Shown: one piece after another, positions 14,050 to 25,439 of the stretch
How positions within the stretch are numbered: position 1 is the stretch's first letter
How the letters are laid out: each line of letters begins with the position of its first letter
Source: Tubiluchus corallicola
Taxonomy: Eukaryota > Priapulida > Priapulimorpha > Priapulimorphida > Tubiluchidae
Direction: 5' to 3'
Assembly (NCBI GenBank): GCA_030141605.1
Contig: JAQGDQ010000239.1
Coordinates: 124,001 to 188,000, forward strand
DNA: 64,000 nt
The notes under the pieces: model-generated
What the model was told of the DNA's origin: nothing
The model's input: only the letters and a program-made list of their open reading frames with translations
Databases searched by the model: none
Translations under genes and position numbers: made by a program

Positions 14050-17000
14050 CGTGTGTGCATGTGGATGTGTGCATGCATGTGAGTGAAAAAAATAAGGAGG
14101 TGACTTATATACTATTATAGGTTCTTTATGCAGCTTAGCAATTTTGTCAGCTGGGATTCAGCACTCAGCTGCAGGACTATTTAATGTACATGGTTTTGAT
14201 GGTACCAGAAAATTCTTACTTATTATTGGGTAAGGATAATCCTCTAAGGTAAGATTCTGAACCAGTATAGATATGTCAGCCGTGTTCAATCATCCCAATT
14301 CAAAGAGATAAAAATGGGACAAGTAAGGCATAATGGACCTGCTTAGAAGCTACTTTCTTATTAGTATTCTATTGTATGATGCGGTTTCATACTGCTTTGC
14401 TTTAGTCACAAACACACTTAACTACTCAGCGATACCCTCACTTTGTCGAAGAGAACTTAATTTGAAAGTATCTAACTCACTTTGTTATTTAATATAGAAA
14501 ATTTGTGTGTGAAAAGTCAGATTTAGTTAAGAATAGTGTCTAGTTTTAGACCATATATTAAAATAACCTTAACTATTTTAGGGGCAAATATTTTTAAATG
14601 ATTTACAAAACCCTAATTTTTGTGGTTTTTTGTGCAAGTACACATTATTTCTCAGATTAGTAGAAATGCCCGTTTTTCAAAAAAAAAAACAGGCCCTATA
14701 TCAGATTAGTAGAATTGTGGATAATGGCACAACCCAGTTATAGTATCAGAATAGCCTAACAATATTATACAAGGGCCCTGGCATGACTATTAAATTTAAA
14801 ACAGTGAATTTAATATTTGTCCTGTTCATATAATATAGCAGTGCCTGATGCAATCTTCACATTTATAAATATGTGCAGGACGCAGAAGGACTCTTACTGT
14901 TGAAAAATTCTATCCAATGTGCATCGTCATGTGCTTGTTAACTGAATATTAAGAAATATAAGAAACATTTTTGTAAATATTGTAGGTAACAAAATGTACA
15001 TTTTACTCAGTAGGTAAGGTGAATGAAAGAATTGCCTTATTTTCCTTTATAATTTAATCATATGAATTAATTTTTTGTTAGTTAACTAGTCAGAATCCAT
15101 ATGTAGAAGTACATATTGGAAATCCTCATGTCTTTACGCCGAATATACGAAATGTTTCGGAGTTGCGAGATGTACTTAGAGAAGCTTTAGCCACCAAGGT
15201 AATATTTTGTCACTGCTTCACTACATACAAGAGTAATAAGTAAAATAAAAGTTTTGCAAAGTGCATTTATAGAATTACTACAGAAAACCTACTAACTAAT
15301 TTTGATGATTTTTTACTTGCAAGATGCACTTTTTTATTTAACATTTTATTTAGTGCAAAACTTTACGAGTTACAAAAACACAGACATTTAAAATAACATA
15401 GACAAATACGAGCACTCACTGACTGCCAATGAATGCAATTAGTTGCAATCAGTAAATATACATTGACCACACTCTGGCAATTTTGGTTGTTCAGTAAATC
15501 TTTAGAATATATGTTTCAAAGGTAACCAACTATCTTGAACTTTTTCTAACATCCCAAAGTTGGCACCGGCTAATTTCTCCACCTTATACATATATTTAAC
15601 ACAGTTTTGTAAGATGCACTTGATCATCACATAAAATGCATGAAAAATAATCAATAAATTAAATTAACTATACTATTTTCTGTTATTTTTTCACAACTCG
15701 TGCTATTCAAGTGTTTGTAACTGAAGTTTGCTGCATAATGTATTGCAGACTACTTTTTTTAGGAGGGAGAGCACAAGCGTACCACATTTTTCTAAAAAAA
15801 AATTTGAAAGAAAACATAAATTGTGTAGGCTTTCATTTATATTACTGAGTGCTTTGCAGGTTTTTCCTTACCTTCCTTATGAGTTTCAAATGGAAGGTAT
15901 GCTCCAGAGAGTCAGCATTCTTACCGAAAAACAGGATTTCTGTAGAGATAATGCTGGAATTTGGCCACCAAAGGAAGCATTACAAGTAGTATTCTCACTT
16001 TCTCAAGAAAGCTGTGTTGATGCTTGTGCAAAAAGAAGTAAGTTAGCATTTTAAAGAGGATAATAAGTAGTTCTCAGAGTGTAACTAGTCATTAAATTGT
16101 TTACTGAATGCTTGGTTTTCAAGTGTTGTATATGAATAATAATATATTAATAATATGAATTTATTCCACAGCAACGCATAAACATACATATAAAAAGTTA
16201 TTACATTGAAAACAATTATAAACTAAATGAGTCACTGTGAGGAGGAGAAAGGAGCTTTAAGTTTTCGAGTCCTCCACCAGAAGATAAGTTAAATAATTTC
16301 CTTTTATTAAAAAATAAATTAAATAGTGTAAATAGATGCCCATTTCAACAGCAGCTACAAAAACGTGGCATTGTCCTTGTGAACAAACCTGTTTGCTTGT
16401 GTTGTAACAATAACTTTTCATCATGAATCCCCAAATCTCTTTAAAAAGGTGTGTAGTTCCAAATTCTGTTTGAGAGAATTTTCTTTTTGAAAACTATAGA
16501 ATATGTTGACATGGTTGTTATGTCTTTGATTGTTCTATAAAAAACAAAGGTGTTGTTGGCTGGCCTTCACATATGACACTGTTATTTAGTAGCCTATTGT
16601 CATTTTTGCTGGGAAGGGTATGATAAGTATGAGACTATGTGGGGTGTTTGTACATTATTATTATTTCAATTTAAACTGTAGCTGTTGTTGTCGCTTATTT
16701 GTCTGCTTGTTTGTTATTGTTTTAATAATAATGATGATGAGTGACTTAGGATAATGACAATGATGATAATGGTGGTGATGATGATGATTTATCTTTTAAA
16801 GTGAGCCTTGTGAGGCTGTGCTAGTTTTTTAATGTTTATATTATATTTTTTGATGATGTACATGAGAATTGATTTGTAACTATTGTTTTTAGAATTGATC
16901 TGTGAACCATCATTTTTCCCGTTAGTTAATTCTGTGAAAGCGCTAATGAATCTGGGCATCAATTGTTCTCATGCTGTTTTTGAAGAAAATATTTTCCATC

Positions 17001-17654
17001 CTTCTGTTGATGAGAGTAAGTTTAAAATATTTTATCAAAAATGAATTGTAGTAACACATCTTTGCATAATCTTAGTTACTAGTGCTGCAGTATGTGCCAC
17101 AATGGGTAATTAATAAAGGTATTATTAAAAGTGTGATATGCAACCCAATATGCAGTTCTACGGGAAAAGTATATTGGACAAAGGCTCAAAATGTGTTTTC
17201 TTCAGTTTAGTTTTATGTTTACTCTAAACCTAAGTGTACTTATTTATACGTATGGTAATTGAAAGTTAATATTTTACCCATAAATACTACAGTAGTGTAC
17301 CCAAATGATTGTGCCTATACACTGTAGTTGGTAGCAGACTTTCCATCTATCTAATGTTAACCTATCATCTTATACTTACTCTTTTGTATTAACCTTTTAT
17401 TAAATAAGTCTTTCATGGTTTATGTCATATGCATTTCTTGCAGAATGTCAAAACAGATGCTGAAACAGATGCCAATAACTTATGTCTATATTGTTTAATT
17501 TACATTTAAACGTTTTTTTATATTAGGTCAGTGTTTCTTACAAAAGCAGAAGTTACTGTTTAGCTGTGCAGGAGCAGTACAGCATGCCAAAAGAATCTGT
17601 CCATGTCGAGATTTTGTGAAAGGTCAAACAGTTTTGTGTAGTTTGTGCTTTTAG
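6376..17654 (+). CDS. MGAT5: Alpha-1,6-mannosylglycoprotein 6-beta-N-acetylglucosaminyltransferase (GnT-V), 15 coding exons
   Basis: The enzyme adds a beta-1,6-linked GlcNAc to the alpha-1,6 mannose of N-glycans in the Golgi, starting tri- and tetra-antennary branches. Coding exons: 6376-6525, 7357-7531, 8618-8766, 9499-9631, 9828-9946, 10569-10744, 11277-11408, 11615-11748, 12353-12474, 13001-13156, 13800-13946, 15082-15198, 15860-16037, 16893-17015, 17527-17654. All junctions are GT-AG with matching phase and sum to 713 codons including the stop (712 aa; the human enzyme, from memory, is about 741). Residues 1-12 are basic, followed by a signal anchor (about 13-35), a stem, and the catalytic region. 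Matches include CYADHGVDGSDCS, GAPLGELVQWSDL (the Glu equivalent to the human catalytic base is residue 272), LDSFGTEP, GFPYEGPAPLEAI, and the Cys-rich end CPCRDFVKG. Family assignment is firm. Start choice between Met1 and Met8, and UTR ends, are uncertain. Confidence 0.95.
7918..8000. repeat. AT microsatellite with perfect palindromic core
   Basis: In MGAT5 intron 2. The core at 7926-7957 reads ttcctaa, then alternating AT, then ttaggaa. The symmetry continues outward into further alternating AT. It continues to the right as pure (AT)n to about 8000, then (gtat)n. Confidence 0.9.
8936..8965. repeat. GATA tetranucleotide repeat
   Basis: An imperfect run of tagatagatagg-type units in MGAT5 intron 3. 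Confidence 0.8.
10759..10798. repeat. (AT)n microsatellite
   Basis: About 20 AT units, starting 14 nt past the exon 6 donor of MGAT5. A second AT run follows at about 10829-10842. Confidence 0.9.
12037..12155. repeat. AT-rich minisatellite in MGAT5 intron 8
   Basis: About three imperfect copies of a unit of the type atatatgcataaatatatatacata, ending in pure (AT)n. Confidence 0.75.
13139..13211. repeat. 36-bp tandem duplication across the MGAT5 exon 10 splice donor
   Basis: Copy 1 (13139-13174) contains the last 18 coding bases of exon 10 and its GTAAGG donor. Copy 2 (13175-13211) repeats this with one extra A. If the second donor were used, the retained sequence would hit an in-frame TAA at 13163-13165, so the first donor must make the full-length protein. 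Confidence 0.9.
13992..14044. repeat. (GT)n microsatellite
   Basis: About 26 GT units, continuing as interrupted GT/GC to about 14082. It starts 46 nt after MGAT5 exon 11. Confidence 0.95.
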
Positions 17655-17810
17655 TTAGTTGTCGTACATTTGTAACTTTGATAATATGTATATATTGTTT
17701 ATTTGTTACCCAAGTACATATTTTAATTTTTTAATGAAGCTTTTAGGATAATCTGACTGCGCAGTAGTAGAGCTTTATACTGTATAAGTTGTTTAGTGTT
17801 AAATCTTATA

Positions 17811-18920
17811 CAGGATATGCCAAAAAAGTGTAATTTTTTAAAATTGTAATTGCTATAAAGTGCACAGATTCACGTTAGTTCAAACATTTGCTTGCGTCCA
17901 ATAAATAAAAAGCAGTTAAATGATTTGTGAAAATTTAGTAAGTGACGTTAAATATTTTAACAGCTATGAATGTCTACAAGAAGCTGTAAATATGTCTATG
18001 AAGTGAGGGAAATAGCTAAGTTTGCTTGGCATTCGTAGTTAAGAATGGCACAAGTGCTGTTTCAATGGACGGATGAATGATTTCGGGTTTGATAATCACT
18101 CTAAGCGATTTTTTTCTCCATACTGGTTCTGGCCATTTACCTCATGGAGGGAGCATGCATTCAAACCTGAAAGAGCCCCAGTAATACCTCTTTTGGTTCA
18201 GTGTCTTATTTTAGAGGCATAGTCTTGATAGCAAATCAGGTTCTAGTCTCACCATAACATTCATATTGAATAGGCCTTACCATTGAACATTTTGGATTCT
18301 ACTTTACATTGTGTGCTGAACTGTATAAAATACAAGTTTATAAATTAAAGTTAACACTAGCAAATCATGATGGCATTTTTTCAACAAAAGTTGAAACAGC
18401 TGAAACAGCAAGTGAATGTTTAGAAAATGGCTTCAGTTTTGTGTAGATTGTGATTATAGTTTGATACATTAGAAGATAATTTGTTGGTAAGTTACTAAGG
18501 TTAGTAAAGAAATAGGTATCACAATTCTTCAATCAATAATTTGGTGTTATCTGCATATTCTCAACTGTGGGACTGTTCTGATTTTTGATTTTATGATAAT
18601 GAATTCATTTCGCAAATGAAGATCTATCATTTTCGGCTCCATTTGTAAACTGTATGCCATACGCCTCGTTTTGTCGTATTCTGTACTTTACATGCTGGTT
18701 TATCCTAGGAATTATACTTGGCCAAATGTTTGCTTTAAGCATTAAACTATGATGCAATTTACATTCGCACCTATCAACCTCATTTTATAAAACTTGTAGG
18801 ACTTACTAACTGTTAAGATATTTGATGTAAATGCATGATTCAGTACCTACTTATTTACTTTTTACTTATTCAGCGTAAAAACCATGATTTTAACTTGGTT
18901 TGATTTTTTGGCATATGCTG
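17811..18920. mobile_element. Non-autonomous mariner/Tc1-like element, about 1.1 kb
   Basis: The left end reads (TA)CAGGATATGCCAAAAAA. The right end, reverse complemented, reads (TA)CAGCATATGCCAAAAAA, so 18 of 19 positions match. Both ends abut TA, as expected for a Tc1/mariner target duplication. No transposase open frame is visible between them, so it is either a MITE-like derivative or a decayed copy. Confidence 0.6.
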
Positions 18921-20458
18921 TAAATAATCCGCTTTTCATTGACTGATTAGTTTTAAGCTTTGTTTGCTTTTAATTTTGTATTGAAACTTTCAACACTTAT
19001 TTGTTTCATACTTTATTGATGGAAATACTAAAATAAGATTTAGCAATGATTTATATTCATAATATAACCCACTTTTGTAGAAATATTCAATTTACTAATA
19101 ACTATGGCTCCCTGTAACATTATTTAATGTTAACAAATTTTTTTAATGTTTAAAAATCAAATACAGCATATTTTGTAATGTTTCAATTTTACACAAAAAC
19201 AGAAAAAAGGCTTTAACTATGATTTTCTGATACTTTTAAGTTTTTCTTGGTGATTTATATAAGTGAAAATCGGATGTGAAGATGTCATTTCCAAAGAAAG
19301 TATAGAACTTGATTTCGTACACTTGACACATTTAATGATGCCAGTAAATTTCAGTCCTTAATTATTGCAATGTTTGCGTTTGGTTGTCATGTGCTATGTG
19401 TACATGGTTTTCACTGTGTAGCTTTGTTTACAAATTCTGCTTCATAGCAATGACATGGTATCCAAGCAAGACGTTGCTAGCACAGTTGTTTAGCCTGTAA
19501 TTTTCTATATAAGGAAAACCGAACAAAATGTTTTGGGTGAAAATACAACTTCAAGGTCCGATTTCATTAGAAAGGAAGCCTCGAAATTTAATAAAATTTG
19601 TGTCAAATCTTAAGTTAAGTAAGTTACCTCTATTGATGAAAGAAAACTTGTTTTTATGTTAAATTTGACCTTTAATTATCTGTGAAACATATATTTATAC
19701 TCGGGTAATAATAATAAGAATAATGAGTATTCCATATAATGTTCAAAGCAAGAACAAAAATTGATTGTGTATTTTACCGACTGTGTATTATTTTCGCCTG
19801 CTTTCAATCTAGTCATTGACATATTCCGATAATTGATAAGGAAGTACTTTTACTACTTTTGAATGTGGTACCTATAGTTGTTTTTTTTGCAAAATTTTAC
19901 TGTGTATTTGCTACTACTTTCTAACATTCTCACCCGTACATGATTATATCACATAGTATAAGGCACGAAACTTTTAAGTGCCAAATCTATCTATATACAT
20001 ATATATCTTTGAGTGAAGCCGTAAAGGAACTGTACAGTTTTTAAGGACAGTTAATGAAAATGATAAGATGTTCTGTCTTGTTGTTGGTGGTATGGTTTCA
20101 ACCGTGATACCACTAGATTATGAGCTATATTCAACCATGATCATTCATATGCCTTTTCGAACAAAGAACATATATTATTTGCACATAAAGATTTTAAGTC
20201 AGCCATTGTCTGGGGTTGAAAGCCAGTTGCTCTAATTTTTATAAGAACACAGTTCCCCAAAACACATCCATTAAAGACACATTAAGCATTATCTTCCTTA
20301 TAATAAGAGCTAGGGTGGAAATGATCAGTTTTTTAGTTTTTTTATTGTTAATATTGTCTTTGGACTAACATATTCTTCAAGCATTATCATCATAATGTTT
20401 TTATAGTATATAACTTTCTATGTAGTGATAAATTACAAACTATCTGTGTTGTTTTTCT

Positions 20459-20523
20459 GTTTTAGTCTGTTTAAGTAACTTGCATGTATGTCTTGGTGGA
20501 TTGTTGGAGTGTTTATTAACATC
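20459..20523 (+). repeat. Block C: copy of the phosphorylase 5' UTR-intron sequence
   Basis: Shares the string tttaagtaacttgcat and the string gagtgtttattaacatc, with similar spacing, with 22731-22792 just upstream of the phosphorylase start. Confidence 0.75.
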
Positions 20524-21800
20524 GGTGTAGTGTGGTATAGGATGTGACTAAATCACAGAAGATTTATTTATTTTTATTTGTTGTAAATGTAAGTGTTGTC
20601 GGCAGCTTGTGTAACTGTAAAATCATTAACTTAAAAAAGTATCTAATAAAATTGATATACATCTATTATTATTGTAATCTCTAAGTGGTTAAAATCTCAT
20701 TGAATGTCACTAGTTGTTATTGTAAATACTGCATCTAAATAAAAGAAAAATAAATCTGCGATATTAAGTAATTAACAGTTTTTTGCATATGGACTGATGA
20801 TTAAAAAAGTCAATAACCAAATTGTACAATATGACATTATGACATTTATACAAATTTACTAGTTTAAATCTGGTTTGTTTGGTCGTAAGCTTAAAATAAT
20901 GTAATTTTTAACTAAATATAAACTAATGTAAATAAATGCAATCAACTCATGTGGCACATGTGCACACAAGTAATTTTTGCAGAGAATCCTGCATTACAAA
21001 TGGATTTTTTTTATTGTCAAAATACCCATTGTACAATAATAATAAGGTCTGCAGCAAGGAAGAATAATGCACTGAATGTACATTTAAACAGTGCAAAATA
21101 TCTCTGGGAATGTTTGGCCTATGCAAGCCAAAATCGTCAATGGCCGAGGGATGGCCTTTGACTTTTGTCTGTTTAAGCACACTTCAATCTAGAATCAACT
21201 ACACAATGAATAATTCTCTAAGATGAGACACAGAACCAGTAAACGTGTATAGAGGAGTTTTCATCAGTGTCGAATGTATAAGCTCACTGTACACCCTTTC
21301 TAAGAGAATCTGAAAGAAAGAGTCAGAGGTAGGCGTGGGTGCCACCAGGTGGACGCACTGATGCACGTGCATCCAAAGAATTTCTTAAGAAAATTTTTTT
21401 ATGGCCAAATAATTTTTTTTAGCAGTAAGCCAAGAAACACACCAACCCCTTGTTTGTTTGCGCAATCCCAGAGCAGTCAACTGATTTACATGGTAAAGTG
21501 ATGTTATGTATGTCACTTACATAGTGTTGATTCTCGGATCATTCTCCTATCGATTTCCGTTGTCTAGACAGTTTTTAGCTAACTGTAACTGCACTTCTGC
21601 ATTCACGTTAACATATTAAATTTTGTATGAACAGTGGGTGGGCTGTAAACTTAACAGTCTCAAATCAGTTGTGTTTGACTATCAACATTTTGCTGGATAG
21701 ATAATCTTGACACTAAACAAATGAAGCTTAAGTAATGGGTAATGTATTACGAACTTGCTTTTAAGATATATGACTACTAGAATAGAACTTACAACTTAAA

Positions 21801-21850
21801 AGTAGAACGTGTATCCGCTGATCGGTAAGTTTACATTTTAATCTATTTTA
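21801..21850 (+). repeat. Block B: copy of the phosphorylase 5' UTR exon end and donor
   Basis: Shares gtagaacgtgtat, gctgatc and gtaagtttacatttta with 22698-22740. A consensus GTAAGT donor is kept at 21825-21830, so this could be an alternative first-exon end or a duplicated relic. Confidence 0.7.
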
Positions 21851-22559
21851 CAATACAATGAATATTACCTAGGTAAATGTAGGTAAAATATATTTATTAA
21901 AGCAGAATTTTCCACGTTTGAGGAAGTCTACGTACCAGGGTCCAGAATTCATATCTCACTTGAGGCCTCAAATACAGGAAAATGCGTTAGTAGCCCCCAA
22001 ACCTCCTAGGTGCTTATGCGTCAAATTTTTTAACCTCTGGCGGCGCCCATGGAGGTAGGCAGTATAGATGGGACTGTCCAGGTCCTGTTTTCCTGGCTGT
22101 CTATGTTGCAGATTTTCACGACTAAGCAAACACAGTGACCACTCAGCTATTCTCCATGCGCTACACCTTTGTTGTACCATACAAATACGGTGTATTTTGA
22201 GGGCAATTATAAGAAAACCATTGTATTTTGTTATTGTTCCATTTGTCACTCAGTTACTAATAAACAGAGCAACTATAACCAATCAGTTTTAAAATTTTTA
22301 TGTGTTCATTGGGACATAAACAGTCACTGAATTGCGTTATGATTATCAGTGACGTGTATTTTAATTAAAGGGTAAATGCAATATTAACAATACATCTGGC
22401 GCAATTAGTCTATTACAGGAGCAAAATATCCTTTAGAAGTTTGACGATAGATGCCACCGCTGCCGTTTGGTCACCGCTAGCAAAACGGTACACCGCATAA
22501 AATTTTTATTTAAATAAAATAAAAACAATTTTTATAGCGCTAGGCTGGGCTATAGCAAT

Positions 22560-22826
22560 TATTTTTTCGACAGTCCACCGCAATTCTAGTTTGGTTTCAA
22601 ATAACGAAGACGAAATTTGTTGTAAGCAAATTACAATGATCTTGTGTTAATAATTTCGTGCAACCGTTCTGCGCAGTTTCCGCCCTTGGCAGCCGCCGTA
22701 GAACGTGTATTTGCTGATCCGTAAGTTTACATTTTAGTCTATTTAAGTAACTTGCATTGATATCTTGAATAACTGGAGTGTTTATTAACATCTTTAAGCA
22801 GTACTATTAAATTACAGGAATCTTAA
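22560..22826 (+). promoter_or_regulatory. Phosphorylase 5' UTR with a probable 97-bp intron
   Basis: A donor GTAAGT begins at 22721 and an acceptor (ttacag) ends at 22817, 9 nt before the ATG. The preceding 22560-22720 is locally GC- and CpG-richer than its surroundings, which would fit a promoter or first exon. The start ATG (22827) sits in a short leader after the acceptor. Promoter elements were not identified. Confidence 0.5.
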
Positions 22827-25403
22827 ATGGCTTTGCCACAGTCAGATCACGACAAGAGGAAGCAGATCAGTGTTCGAGGGATAGCACAGGTAGAGAATGT
22901 CGCTGGTGTCAAGAAAACATTTAATAGACATTTACATTACACTCTAGTCAAAGACAGAAATGTGGCCACGCCTAGAGATTATTTCTTTGCTCTTGCTTTC
23001 ACTGTTCGTGACCACCTGGTTGGGCGATGGATTCGTACCCAGCAATATTATTACGAGAAAGATCCAAAAAGAATTTACTATCTTTCTTTGGAGTATTACA
23101 TGGGCCGCAGTCTCACAAATACAATGGTCAATCTTGGAATACAAAGTGAATGCGATGAAGCTATGTATCAACTTGGTCTTGACATCGAAGAACTTGAGGA
23201 AATTGAGGAAGATGCAGGACTTGGTAATGGTGGTCTTGGTCGTCTTGCTGCATGTTTCTTAGATTCAATGGCTACTCTTGGTCTGGCTGCTTATGGTTAT
23301 GGGATTCGGTATGAATATGGAATATTTGCACAAAAAATTAAAGATGGGGGACAAGTCGAAGAACCTGATGACTGGCTACGATATGGCAATCCATGGGAAA
23401 AAGCTCGCCCGGAATACATGCTTCCTGTTAATTTCTATGGCCAGGTAGAAAATACTGACAAAGGTCCTAAGTGGGTTGACACGCAGGTTGTATTTGCAAT
23501 GCCATATGATAGCCCCATTCCAGGGTATGGAAATAATTGTGTGAATACATTAAGGTTATGGTCAGCAAAATCATCAACAAGTTTCAACTTGAAATTTTTC
23601 AATTCTGGTGAATACATTCAAGCTGTAATTGACAGAAATCAAGCTGAAAATATTTCTCGAGTGCTATATCCCAACGACAATTTCTTTGAAGGAAAGGAGC
23701 TGCGACTAAAGCAAGAGTATTTTATGGTTGCGGCTACATTGCAAGATATCATCCGTAGATTTAAATCGTCAAAGTTTGGTTGTCGTTCACCAGTCAGGAC
23801 ATCTTTTGAGTCTTTTCCGGATAAGGTAGCAATTCAGCTAAATGATACTCATCCATCTATGGCCATACCTGAAATGATGAGAATATTTATTGACATTGAA
23901 GGACTGTCCTGGGATAAAGCTTGGGATATTACAACACGTACTTGTGCTTATACCAATCACACTGTACTTCCAGAAGCTTTGGAGCGCTGGCCTGTTCATT
24001 TGTTAGAAAAGCTCTTACCACGACATTTGCAAATTATTTATGAAATCAATGCAATATTCCTGAACAAAGTTGTTAAGCGATGGCCTGGAGATTTTGATCG
24101 TATGCGCAGAATGTCACTTGTCGAAGAAGGAGGAGAGAAAAGAATTAACATGGCACACTTGAGTATCGTTGGTTCTCATGCAATCAATGGAGTGGCAGCT
24201 ATTCATTCAGAAATTATAAAGAAGGATATTTTTAGAGACTTTGCAGAGATGTACCCGGAAAAGTTTCAGAATAAAACAAATGGAATCACGCCACGCCGTT
24301 GGTTATTGCTCTGCAACCCGACCTTATCTGATGTTATTGCAGACAAAATTGGCGATGACTGGATAACAGATCTTAGTCAGCTGAAGAAACTTGAACCTCT
24401 TATTCTCAATGATGCTTTCGTCATGGATGTCATGAAAGCTAAGCAAGAAAATAAAATGAAGCTTGCCTCAATTCTGAAAGAGATGTCTGGAGTCACTGTC
24501 AACACATCATCCATGTTTGATATACAAGTCAAGAGGATCCATGAATACAAAAGGCAACTATTGAACTGCCTGCACATCATTACTTTGTACAACAGGATCA
24601 AGAAAAACCCAAATGTCAATATTGTGCCAAGGACGGTAATGGTTGGTGGAAAAGCTGCTCCCGGTTACCATGCTGCCAAGGACATAATAAAGCTAATTTG
24701 TTCAGTTGGTCGAGTCATCAACAATGATCCAATAATAGGCGATCGTCTGAAGGTTATTTTCCTAGAAAATTATCGAGTGACACTTGCTGAGAAAATAATT
24801 CCTGCAGCTGACTTGAGTGAACAAATCTCTCTTGCTGGTACTGAAGCATCTGGCACAGGTAACATGAAATTCCAGCTTAATGGAGCCTTAACCATAGGAA
24901 CCCTTGATGGTGCTAATATTGAAATGAGAGAGGAAATGGGACCCGAGAACATCTTCATATTCGGGATGACAGTAGAAGAGGTCGCTCAGCTGCGTAACAG
25001 AGGTTACAGACCCATGGACTACTATAACAGCAATCCAGAGTTAAAGCTTTGTTTGGATCAAATCCGTGGTGGATACTTCAGTCCAAATGAACCGACAGCA
25101 TTTCACTTTCTTGTCGATCACTTATTGCATCACGATCGCTTCTGCCTGATGGCCGATTATGCAGCATATATCAAGTGTCAAGAAAAAGTCAGCGAGGTGT
25201 ATGCTAATCCTGTTACTTGGACACGCATGTGTATCATGAACATAGCAGCTTCTGGAAAGTTTTCTAGTGACCGCACAATTGCCGAATATGCACGAGAGAT
25301 CTGGGGAGTTGATCCTTCTGTTATCAAGCTACCTCCACCTAGTGAGCCGCCTCTTGGTGGAGAGAAGCAATCAGGTGAAGATAGTATGCCAAATATGGAA
25401 TAA
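22827..25403 (+). CDS. PYG: Glycogen phosphorylase, intronless coding region
   Basis: A cytosolic GT35 enzyme that releases glucose-1-phosphate from glycogen using pyridoxal phosphate. The frame is one uninterrupted exon of 858 codons; muscle and liver enzymes are near 842-847 aa, and the excess is a C-terminal tail rich in Pro, Glu and Ser. The regulatory phosphoserine site is present as KRKQISVRG (Ser15 counting Met, Ser14 in rabbit numbering). The PLP lysine is in [10 protein letters not shown] at residue 681, exactly rabbit Lys680 plus the initiator Met. The nucleotide-binding [16 protein letters not shown] region, the 280s loop region ([18 protein letters not shown]) and [14 protein letters not shown] are intact. 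There is no frameshift or stop, so this looks functional and hormonally regulatable. The lack of coding introns contrasts with its neighbours and suggests an ancient retroposed copy or intron loss; no A-tail or target duplication was seen. Confidence 0.97.
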   Translation: MALPQSDHDKRKQISVRGIAQVENVAGVKKTFNRHLHYTLVKDRNVATPRDYFFALAFTVRDHLVGRWIRTQQYYYEKDPKRIYYLSLEYYMGRSLTNTMVNLGIQSECDEAMYQLGLDIEELEEIEEDAGLGNGGLGRLAACFLDSMATLGLAAYGYGIRYEYGIFAQKIKDGGQVEEPDDWLRYGNPWEKARPEYMLPVNFYGQVENTDKGPKWVDTQVVFAMPYDSPIPGYGNNCVNTLRLWSAKSSTSFNLKFFNSGEYIQAVIDRNQAENISRVLYPNDNFFEGKELRLKQEYFMVAATLQDIIRRFKSSKFGCRSPVRTSFESFPDKVAIQLNDTHPSMAIPEMMRIFIDIEGLSWDKAWDITTRTCAYTNHTVLPEALERWPVHLLEKLLPRHLQIIYEINAIFLNKVVKRWPGDFDRMRRMSLVEEGGEKRINMAHLSIVGSHAINGVAAIHSEIIKKDIFRDFAEMYPEKFQNKTNGITPRRWLLLCNPTLSDVIADKIGDDWITDLSQLKKLEPLILNDAFVMDVMKAKQENKMKLASILKEMSGVTVNTSSMFDIQVKRIHEYKRQLLNCLHIITLYNRIKKNPNVNIVPRTVMVGGKAAPGYHAAKDIIKLICSVGRVINNDPIIGDRLKVIFLENYRVTLAEKIIPAADLSEQISLAGTEASGTGNMKFQLNGALTIGTLDGANIEMREEMGPENIFIFGMTVEEVAQLRNRGYRPMDYYNSNPELKLCLDQIRGGYFSPNEPTAFHFLVDHLLHHDRFCLMADYAAYIKCQEKVSEVYANPVTWTRMCIMNIAASGKFSSDRTIAEYAREIWGVDPSVIKLPPPSEPPLGGEKQSGEDSMPNME

Positions 25404-25439
25404 TTTCAGCCTTGCCAGGCTATCATATTATATACCGGT

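Larger units (their letters stand above)
17655..22697. other. MGAT5 3' region and intergenic sequence
   Basis: No recognisable coding sequence. The start is presumably MGAT5 3' UTR, but several AATAAA strings (for example about 17898, 20640 and 20738) make the 3' end unclear. The stretch contains a mariner-like element (17811-18920) and blocks related to the phosphorylase 5' flank (20459-20523 and 21801-21850). A GC-richer stretch lies at about 21930-22180, whose nature I cannot tell. Confidence 0.55.

Noticed and set aside
13800-14078. Minus-strand open frame starting with a long His/Thr repeat
   Set aside because: It is the reverse of the GT microsatellite plus the antisense of MGAT5 exon 11.
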